Of a DNA stretch of 11,525 bases, positions 7,018 through 11,525 are shown piece by piece (positions within the stretch are counted from its first letter, which is position 1; each line of letters opens with the position of its first letter). Both the position numbers and the translations under genes were made by a program. A model generated the notes under the pieces. It was not told where the DNA came from. It searched no databases and saw nothing but the letters and a program-made list of their open reading frames with translations. This DNA comes from Chitinophagaceae bacterium (GTDB lineage: Bacteria > Bacteroidota > Bacteroidia > Chitinophagales > Chitinophagaceae): positions 1 to 11,525 of the forward strand of contig JAJAZO010000213.1 of NCBI GenBank assembly GCA_026785745.1. Direction: 5' to 3'.

Positions 7018-7641
7018 ATGGAAAAAAAATCTTCATATTTATCAGCAGGCATATTTCATCAACAGCGATACATCTTTAAATTATTGAGGCTCGCATCCGC
7101 CATTGGCGGATTGTGGCTCGTAGCTTTTGTCTTTTCCGGTTGCGAGAATGATGAAAAGCAGATAGAAGACCTGACTAAGAAAGTGGTAATGAAGGAAGAG
7201 GCGGTAAACATTACAAGTATGTTGAGCCAGGAAGGTAAACTCCGGGCAATACTAAAGGCCCCGTTGATGATAAGAGTATTTTCAGACACGGTATATGCGG
7301 ATTTTCCTAATTCATTACACTGCGATTTTTATGATTCAAGTACTACAATAGAAACATGGCTGGACAGTAAAAAAGGAAAGTACTATGAAAACCTGAACAA
7401 GGTGTACCTATGGGACAGTGTTGTTGTAATCAACAGAGCCGGTGATACATTAAAATGTCAGGACCTCTGGTGGGATCAGAACACAAGACTTTTTTATTCT
7501 GATAATTATGCAGAATATCTTACCCCCAACAGAAAGATTTACCCTGGAAAAGGATTAGAAGCCACACAGGATTTCAGCAGGATAACCTTCCGCTACCCAA
7601 CAGGCCAGTTGAAAGTAAAAGAAGACGGGTTTCCCAAATAA
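7018..7641 (+). CDS. lptC: LptC-like lipopolysaccharide export lipoprotein
   Basis: A 207-residue protein of the LptC/YrbK family, the periplasmic link that passes lipopolysaccharide from the LptBFG transporter to LptA. The N-terminus is basic, then hydrophobic (about 21-40), ending in the lipobox-like FSGC with C42, so the mature protein is probably a lipoprotein, as is usual for Bacteroidota members. The mature part is beta-rich with the family's signature progression: SQEGKLRAILKAPLMIRVFS (70-89), later GDTLKCQDLWWDQ, and the closing YPGKGLEATQDFS. The ATG at 7018 follows the barrel gene by 49 bases. Odd points are an A8 run directly after the start codon and a near-palindrome at 7095-7111 inside the hydrophobic part of the signal peptide. 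The conserved lptC neighbours (hemolysin-like and PPIase genes) are absent; an aldo/keto reductase follows instead. Confidence 0.85.
   Translation: MEKKSSYLSAGIFHQQRYIFKLLRLASAIGGLWLVAFVFSGCENDEKQIEDLTKKVVMKEEAVNITSMLSQEGKLRAILKAPLMIRVFSDTVYADFPNSLHCDFYDSSTTIETWLDSKKGKYYENLNKVYLWDSVVVINRAGDTLKCQDLWWDQNTRLFYSDNYAEYLTPNRKIYPGKGLEATQDFSRITFRYPTGQLKVKEDGFPK
7088..7120. repeat. Near-palindrome flanked by a 6-base direct repeat, inside lptC
   Basis: Arms ATCCGCCA (7095-7102) and TGGCGGAT (7104-7111) are exact complements around one T. The unit is flanked by GGCTCG at 7088-7093 and again at 7115-7120, 27 bases apart. It is read in frame as ASAIGGL (residues 26-32 of LptC), in the hydrophobic core of the signal peptide. 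A small palindromic insertion is possible; a chance hairpin cannot be excluded. Confidence 0.4.
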
Positions 7642-7751
7642 ACTTTTTATTGCCCTGCTTGTTCGATGTTGGGTTAATAGCAATCGGCTATCTTTAGGAT
7701 TCCTGGGAATTGCAGGGTTAATAACTAAAATATCAAACCACAAACTGATTT

Positions 7752-8741
7752 ATGGAATATCGCTACATGGGTAAAACCGGTTTGCAATTAAGTGTATTGT
7801 CATTCGGCAGTTGGGTAAGTTTTCATAAGCAGATAGATGACAGCGTTGCAGATGAGCTAATGGGCATTGCGTATGATAACGGTGTCAATTTTTTTGACAA
7901 TGCAGAAGTGTATGCGTTGGGAGAAAGCGAAAAAATGATGGGCCGGGTGCTGAAAAAGAAAAACTGGGACAGAACTTCTTATACGGTTTCTTCCAAAGCA
8001 TTCTGGGGTTGGCGGGGAAAGGAGAATAAACCCAATCAGACAGGGTTGAGCAGAAAACATCTGATGGAAGCCTGTCATGAAGCCTTGCAACGATTACAAT
8101 TGGAATATCTTGATATGTATTTCTGTCATCGGCCCGATAAAAAAGTGCCGGTAGAAGAAGTAGTGTGGACGATGCACAACCTGATTCAGCAGGGAAAAAT
8201 TTTGTACTGGGGCACCAGCGAATGGAGTGGCGTTGAAATAATGGAAGCACATCGTGTAGCACAACAATACGGATTGATTGGTCCTTCGATGGAACAACCC
8301 CAATACAATTTGCTGGAGCGGAATAAAATGGAAAATGAATTCCTGATGGTGTTTAAAACCGTAGGCATGGGTACCACCATCTGGAGTCCACTTGCAAGTG
8401 GATTATTAAGTGGTAAATACAATAATGGTATTCCTGAAGACAGCCGCTTTGCCATTGAGGGGTTTGATTGGCTTAAGGACCGGTGGATGAAAGAAAATTT
8501 TCTGGAAAAAATAAAACAACTCAGCAACCTTGCCAATGAGCTGGGTGTATCAACGGCACAGCTAAGTATTGCATGGTGTATTAAAAACCCTAACGTCACT
8601 ACTGCCATATTAGGTGCCTCCAGGAAAGAGCAATTATTGGAAAATTTAAAAGCATTGGAAGCCCGGGATAAAATAACAGCAGAAGTAATAAAGAAAATAG
8701 AAGATATTGTACAAACAAAACCCGTGCTGCCGGAGTTTTAG
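7752..8741 (+). CDS. Aldo/keto reductase, voltage-gated K+ channel beta-subunit-like
   Basis: A 329-residue NADPH-dependent oxidoreductase with the (beta/alpha)8 aldo/keto reductase fold. The catalytic tetrad is complete: D49 and Y54 in NFFDNAEVY, K82 in VSSKAFWG, and H126 in YFCHRPD. Cofactor-binding parts are GTSEWS (154-159), QPQYN (182-186), WSPLASGLLSGKY (211-223) and GASRKEQLLENL (288-299). The pattern is closest to the Kv-beta/AKR6-like group of bacterial reductases rather than the AKR11-type. The physiological substrate is unknown; broad aldehyde or ketone reduction is usual. The ATG at 7752 fits the family start (MEYRYMGKTGL). It stands 110 bases after lptC, so its own promoter is likely; TATCTTTA at 7689-7696 is one base off the Bacteroidota -7 consensus but lacks a good -33 partner. 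Confidence 0.92.
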   Translation: MEYRYMGKTGLQLSVLSFGSWVSFHKQIDDSVADELMGIAYDNGVNFFDNAEVYALGESEKMMGRVLKKKNWDRTSYTVSSKAFWGWRGKENKPNQTGLSRKHLMEACHEALQRLQLEYLDMYFCHRPDKKVPVEEVVWTMHNLIQQGKILYWGTSEWSGVEIMEAHRVAQQYGLIGPSMEQPQYNLLERNKMENEFLMVFKTVGMGTTIWSPLASGLLSGKYNNGIPEDSRFAIEGFDWLKDRWMKENFLEKIKQLSNLANELGVSTAQLSIAWCIKNPNVTTAILGASRKEQLLENLKALEARDKITAEVIKKIEDIVQTKPVLPEF

Positions 8742-8765
8742 TTTTAAAGCTTCTTGAGTTTCCAT

Positions 8766-8825
8766 CCCCTCCCTGGAGGGGTAGTGTTAACTTTTAATAA
8801 AGAAAATTCCGAAAGGGGTGGGTTT
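8766..8825. repeat. C-rich/G-rich hairpin repeat in the gap between two oxidoreductase genes
   Basis: CCCCTC (8766-8771) pairs with GAGGGG (8776-8781) around a CCTG loop, and a second G-rich part AGGGGTGGG lies at 8814-8822. The core AGGGGT occurs at 8777-8782 and again at 8814-8819. The layout resembles 1361-1396. The hairpin starts 25 bases after the aldo/keto reductase stop; no T-run follows directly, so termination is possible but not indicated. Confidence 0.45.
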
Positions 8826-8858
8826 AAATAAAATCATTTTAAACTAAATCAATATACC

Positions 8859-9677
8859 ATGTCATTCCAGAATAAAACCATCCTCATTACCGGCGCCACC
8901 CGTGGTATCGGAAAAGCCATTGCCTTACGATTAGCCAAAGAAGGAGCTAATATTGTTATTGCTGCTAAAAGTGTGGAGGAAAATGCCAAACTCGGCGGTA
9001 CTATTTTTTCTGCTGCTGCTGAAATAGAAGCGGCAGGAGGAAAAGCACTGGCGGTACAATGCGATATCCGCTTTGAAGACCAGATACAAAACGTAGTGGA
9101 TAAGGCCATCTCAACATTTGGAGGTATTGATATTTTAGTAAACAATGCTTCTGCTATTTCTTTAACATCAACAGAGCAAACAGAAGCTAAACGATTTGAC
9201 CTGATGCACAGCATTAATGTGCGGGGAACTTTTTTAGTTGGTAAAGCATGTATTCCGCATTTAAGAAAGGCAGAGAACCCACATATACTCACCTTATCTC
9301 CACCCATCAACCTCGACCCAAAATGGTTTGAAAAACATGTGGCTTACACTATTACCAAGTACAGTATGAGTATGATGACGGTTGGCTGGGCCAAAGAATT
9401 AAAGAAAGACCGTATTGCTGCCAATTCACTCTGGCCAAAAACAACGATTGATACTGCCGCTGTAAGAAATTTATTAGGAGGGCAGATGCTGGCAAACATG
9501 AGCCGTACCGTGGATATACTGGCAGATGCAGCGTACTATATTCTTCGCCAACCTTCGGGTGAATGTACCGGTAACTTGTTTGTGGATGAACAGGTGCTGG
9601 CAAAAGAAGGAATTACTGATCTGGAAAAATATTCTGTGGTGCCGGGAGCTAATTTATATACGGATTTGTTTGTTTAG
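8859..9677 (+). CDS. Short-chain dehydrogenase/reductase, HSDL2-like
   Basis: A 272-residue NAD(P)-binding Rossmann enzyme of the classical SDR type. Seen are the glycine motif TGATRGIG (11-18), D69 in the CDI stretch, NNAS (95-98), catalytic S147 in LTLSPP, and the YxxxK pair Y163/K167 in AYTITK. Two stretches point to the hydroxysteroid-dehydrogenase-like-2 group: IAAKSVEENAKLGGT (34-48) and SLWPKTTIDTAAV (190-202). The sterol carrier (SCP2) domain found in animal HSDL2 is absent, as is usual for bacterial members. The substrate is unknown; fatty-acyl or ketone metabolism is a guess. The ATG at 8859 gives the normal start MSFQNKTILITGA. The gene is co-directional with the aldo/keto reductase, 117 bases away across a repeat, and converges on the damaged toxin gene. 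Confidence 0.9.
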   Translation: MSFQNKTILITGATRGIGKAIALRLAKEGANIVIAAKSVEENAKLGGTIFSAAAEIEAAGGKALAVQCDIRFEDQIQNVVDKAISTFGGIDILVNNASAISLTSTEQTEAKRFDLMHSINVRGTFLVGKACIPHLRKAENPHILTLSPPINLDPKWFEKHVAYTITKYSMSMMTVGWAKELKKDRIAANSLWPKTTIDTAAVRNLLGGQMLANMSRTVDILADAAYYILRQPSGECTGNLFVDEQVLAKEGITDLEKYSVVPGANLYTDLFV

Positions 9678-9758
9678 AAATCTGCCATGGTTTTTGACTT
9701 CAAAAGGTAAACAGGGTGAATGCTTCGGAATCGTTCTATGTCAAATTGATTGCTAACG

Positions 9759-10015
9759 TTAGACCTGTTTGCGATGGTCAACGTCAAAAATGTATATTAT
9801 CAAAACGTCATCCTGAATGGAATATAGAATACGATACACACCAACCCGCATCCTGTATTCATTGTTGCCGCCTTGTAGTTTAATAGCTGCATGTGGCCTG
9901 GGATTACCTTCAAGAGAAAGAATAGCCACTTTCACTTTTTAAAATAGGCAGCCGGGAGTCTTTTAATTTGTTTCTGAACGGTTTCTTTAAGTATTACCGT
10001 GTACTTTCTGCTTAT
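9759..10015 (-). pseudogene. RelE/ParE-type toxin gene, start codon changed and frame broken
   Basis: Read across one frame break, the minus strand gives an 85-residue RelE-superfamily protein. It runs KYTVILKETVQKQIKRLP (4-21), SLEGNPRPHAAIKLQGG (34-50), EYRMRVGVYRILYSI (53-67) and ends FDVDHRKQV. The YRxRVGxYRILY pattern and the terminal HR are the family's hallmarks. Members cleave mRNA on the ribosome or poison gyrase. Two faults are visible. The codon where translation should start is ATA (10013-10015), inside AAATAAGC, where an ancestral AAATGAGC would give the classical ATGA overlap with the antitoxin stop. One base is also missing at the A5 run 9936-9940, producing a TGA at 9932-9934 after 27 codons. 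The rest remains open to a TAA at 9759-9761, with a GTG at 9933-9935. The break lies on TTTTAAA (9938-9944), a possible -1 slippery site. No other frame encodes anything recognisable here. Confidence 0.75.
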
Positions 10016-10185
10016 TTCTTCCCTTTTTCCAGCTTGCTAAAAAAATCTCTGGCGGCTGTGCCTTTTTCATTTTTCCTTTTCAGGATAGTACGAAGGTCCC
10101 GAAGGTCTTCTTTCAGTTGCAGGTATTCTTTTTCAGGAATAAGTCTGTATTTCTTTTTATCAATAATTAAAGAAGGGGTACTCAT
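10012..10185 (-). CDS. Small antitoxin-like protein, partner of the damaged RelE toxin
   Basis: An intact 57-residue frame runs from ATG (10183-10185) to TAA (10012-10014), too short for most gene calls. The protein begins MSTPSLIIDKKKYRLIP, has a charged, probably helical middle (EYLQLKEDLRDLRTILKRK, 20-38) and ends FFSKLEKGKK. Its size, the KYRLIPEKEYLQL-type start and its position directly before and overlapping the RelE-like frame are what is expected of a type II antitoxin of the Phd/YefM or RelB-like kind; the exact family is not clear. It would bind the toxin and its own promoter. It is the more intact half of the pair, as selection for toxin loss would predict. It lies 92 bases downstream of lysS on the same strand. 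Confidence 0.7.
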   Translation of the reverse strand: MSTPSLIIDKKKYRLIPEKEYLQLKEDLRDLRTILKRKNEKGTAARDFFSKLEKGKK

Positions 10186-10196
10186 CAGTTCTTTTT

Positions 10197-10228
10197 CAAA
10201 TTTTAAAAAAACTTTATACCATTACAAA
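10197..10228 (-). promoter_or_regulatory. Possible Bacteroidota-type promoter for the antitoxin/toxin pair
   Basis: On the minus strand TTTG (10225-10228) is followed after 20 bases by AAAATTTG (10197-10204), one base off the Bacteroidota consensus TAnnTTTG. It would leave a very short leader before the ATG at 10185. The region is AT-rich, so chance is a real alternative. Confidence 0.3.
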
Positions 10229-10277
10229 ATTGGGGAGTGCGGAGCTTACAACATCAGCGAAAGAGGAGAATTGGAAC

Positions 10278-11525
10278 TTACCCCTTTGTTACTTCACTTC
10301 CTTCCTGCCCCTTCTCCGGTCGCATCTGCGGAAACAGCAACACATCCTGTATAGAAACACTATTGGTCAGCAGCATACAAAGCCGGTCAATACCAATACC
10401 GATACCGGATGTGGGTGGCATTCCATATTCCAATGCACGGAGAAAATCATAATCAATAAACATGGCTTCATCATCGCCCCGTTCTCCAAGTTTTACCTGT
10501 TCTTCAAAACGTTCCCGTTGGTCTATCGGGTCGTTCAGTTCACTGTAAGCATTTGCAATTTCTTTTCCGTTAATCATTAGCTCAAAACGTTCTACCAGGC
10601 CTTGTTTGTCACGGTGTTTTTTGGTCAATGGGCTCATCTCTATCGGGTAGTCAATAATGAATGTTGGCTGCACATAATTCTTTTCACACTTCTCACCAAA
10701 GATGGAATCAATCAGTTTGCCTTTGCCCATCGTATTGTCCACTTGTATGTGTAATTGTTTGCAAACAGAACGAAGCTGTTCTTCATTCATCCGGCTTACA
10801 TCAGTACCGGTATGTTCCAGTATCGCATCATAAATACTGATGCGTTTAAAAGGTGCTTTTAAGGAAATGGTGGTGTCACCCATTGTTACATCGGTTGTTC
10901 CGCAAACATCCATCGCCGCTTTCTCCAGCAATTGTTCTGTTGTCTCCATCATCCAGAAATAATCTTTATAGGCTGTATAAAATTCCAGGATGGTAAACTC
11001 CGGGTTATGTGTACGGTCCATGCCTTCGTTGCGGAAGTTGCGGCTAAATTCATACACCCAGTCAAAACCACCAACGATGAGGCGTTTTAAATAAAGTTCA
11101 TTGGCAATGCGTAAGTACAATGGAATATCCAAAGCATTATGATGCGTACTAAAAGGCCTTGCCAAAGCACCACCCGGAATACTTTGCAGCACCGGTGTAT
11201 CTACTTCTAATGCACCATGACCGTTTAAAAACTCCCGGATGGAATTGATCAGCTTTGTTCTTTTGATAAATGTTTCTTTTACCGAAGGATTAATGATCAG
11301 GTCTGCATACCGCTGACGATATTTGAATTCAGGGTCGGTTACTGCATCAAATGTTTGCCCGTCTGCTTCTTTTACGATTGGCAATGGACGTAGTGATTTG
11401 CTGAGCAAGGTAAGTTCTGTTACATGAACAGAGGGCTCACCGGTGTTTGTAATAAAGCCGTAACCTTTAATGCCGATGATGTCGCTGATGTCAAGTAATT
11501 TTTTCCAGACAATATCATATAATGT
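10278..11525 (-). CDS. lysS: Lysyl-tRNA synthetase, class II (5' end outside the window)
   Basis: The frame is open from the window edge (codon 11523-11525) to the TAA at 10278-10280, giving 415 residues. About 85-160 N-terminal residues of a usual 500-575 are missing, depending on the subtype. What is present begins in the tRNA-anticodon-binding OB fold ([19 protein letters not shown], about 21-39) and continues through RYADLI, motif 1 (around [15 protein letters not shown]), motif 2 ([20 protein letters not shown]) and motif 3 (GIGIGIDRL). It activates lysine and charges tRNA-Lys in the cytoplasm. No internal damage is seen. A TTG at 11406-11408 is only an internal codon and not the start, since strong lysyl-tRNA synthetase sequence continues upstream of it. 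The short tail after LLFPQMRPE is somewhat extended ([11 protein letters not shown]). It is followed by the toxin-antitoxin remnant on the same strand. Confidence 0.96.
   Translation of the reverse strand, partial: TLYDIVWKKLLDISDIIGIKGYGFITNTGEPSVHVTELTLLSKSLRPLPIVKEADGQTFDAVTDPEFKYRQRYADLIINPSVKETFIKRTKLINSIREFLNGHGALEVDTPVLQSIPGGALARPFSTHHNALDIPLYLRIANELYLKRLIVGGFDWVYEFSRNFRNEGMDRTHNPEFTILEFYTAYKDYFWMMETTEQLLEKAAMDVCGTTDVTMGDTTISLKAPFKRISIYDAILEHTGTDVSRMNEEQLRSVCKQLHIQVDNTMGKGKLIDSIFGEKCEKNYVQPTFIIDYPIEMSPLTKKHRDKQGLVERFELMINGKEIANAYSELNDPIDQRERFEEQVKLGERGDDEAMFIDYDFLRALEYGMPPTSGIGIGIDRLCMLLTNSVSIQDVLLFPQMRPEKGQEGSEVTKG

Noticed and set aside
8186..8608. Minus-strand frame of 140 codons
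   Set aside because: It is fully antisense to the aldo/keto reductase, whose catalytic residues are all intact; a shadow frame.
8849..9310. Minus-strand frame of 153 codons
   Set aside because: Antisense to the N-terminal half of the short-chain dehydrogenase; composition is that of a shadow frame.
9678..9758. Terminator between the convergent dehydrogenase and toxin genes
   Set aside because: No stable hairpin with a T-run is visible in these 81 bases.
9968..10354. Plus-strand frame of 128 codons
   Set aside because: It lies antisense to the antitoxin, its leader and the end of lysS, is rich in Phe/Ser from antisense Lys-rich codons, and matches nothing recognisable.
10521..10536. TCTATCGGG in lysS (also near 10640) as further copies of the palindrome
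   Set aside because: Only half of the palindrome is present and the codons belong to conserved synthetase sequence.

Overview
The window looks like chromosomal DNA of a Bacteroidota bacterium, most likely a Chitinophagaceae-like member of the order Chitinophagales. I infer this from the AT-rich genes, the absence of clear Shine-Dalgarno sites, a coaX / outer-membrane protein / lptC cluster of the kind seen in this phylum, Bacteroidota-type versions of several proteins (free LON-domain protein, WaaE-like glycosyltransferase, DUF5117-type metalloprotease remnant), and short palindromes scattered in and between genes. No rRNA, tRNA, CRISPR, insertion sequence or phage gene was seen. Assignments rest on reading protein motifs by eye, not on database searches.

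Layout. Bases 2-398 hold the two ends of a zinc-dependent metalloprotease gene joined by a large internal deletion, with a change of frame. Facing it is meaB (minus, 426-1322), the GTPase chaperone of methylmalonyl-CoA mutase. Divergent from meaB is a forward run: an O-antigen-ligase-like membrane protein (1405-2655), a WaaE/KdtX-like glycosyltransferase (2668-3441), a LON-domain protein (3493-4146), a DUF4160/DUF2442 pair (4263-4790), coaX (4829-5557), an outer-membrane beta-barrel protein (5529-6968), lptC (7018-7641), an aldo/keto reductase (7752-8741) and an HSDL2-like short-chain dehydrogenase (8859-9677). Convergent with that run, on the minus strand, lie the 5'-truncated lysS (10278-11525), a 57-residue antitoxin-like gene (10012-10185) and a damaged RelE/ParE toxin gene (9759-10015). 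The two toxin-antitoxin genes are not covered by long open reading frames and had to be read out by hand.

How the genes relate. Three or four products serve the lipopolysaccharide/outer-membrane system: ligase-like protein, core glycosyltransferase, LptC and perhaps the beta-barrel protein. CoaX and lysS are core housekeeping genes. The two oxidoreductases are NAD(P)H enzymes of unassigned substrate.

Most notable signals. (1) The RelE-type toxin gene shows two lesions, ATA where the ancestral ATGA start/stop overlap should be and a one-base frame break. The break lies on an in-phase TTTTAAA slippery heptamer, so a -1 frameshift would restore the whole protein. (2) An identical 18-base element built on a perfect 16-base palindrome lies inside two unrelated genes in the same reading phase, adding the peptide PDSYRD to both proteins. 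A different near-palindrome lies in the signal-peptide region of LptC. (3) The metalloprotease remnant records a large deletion or an assembly fault.
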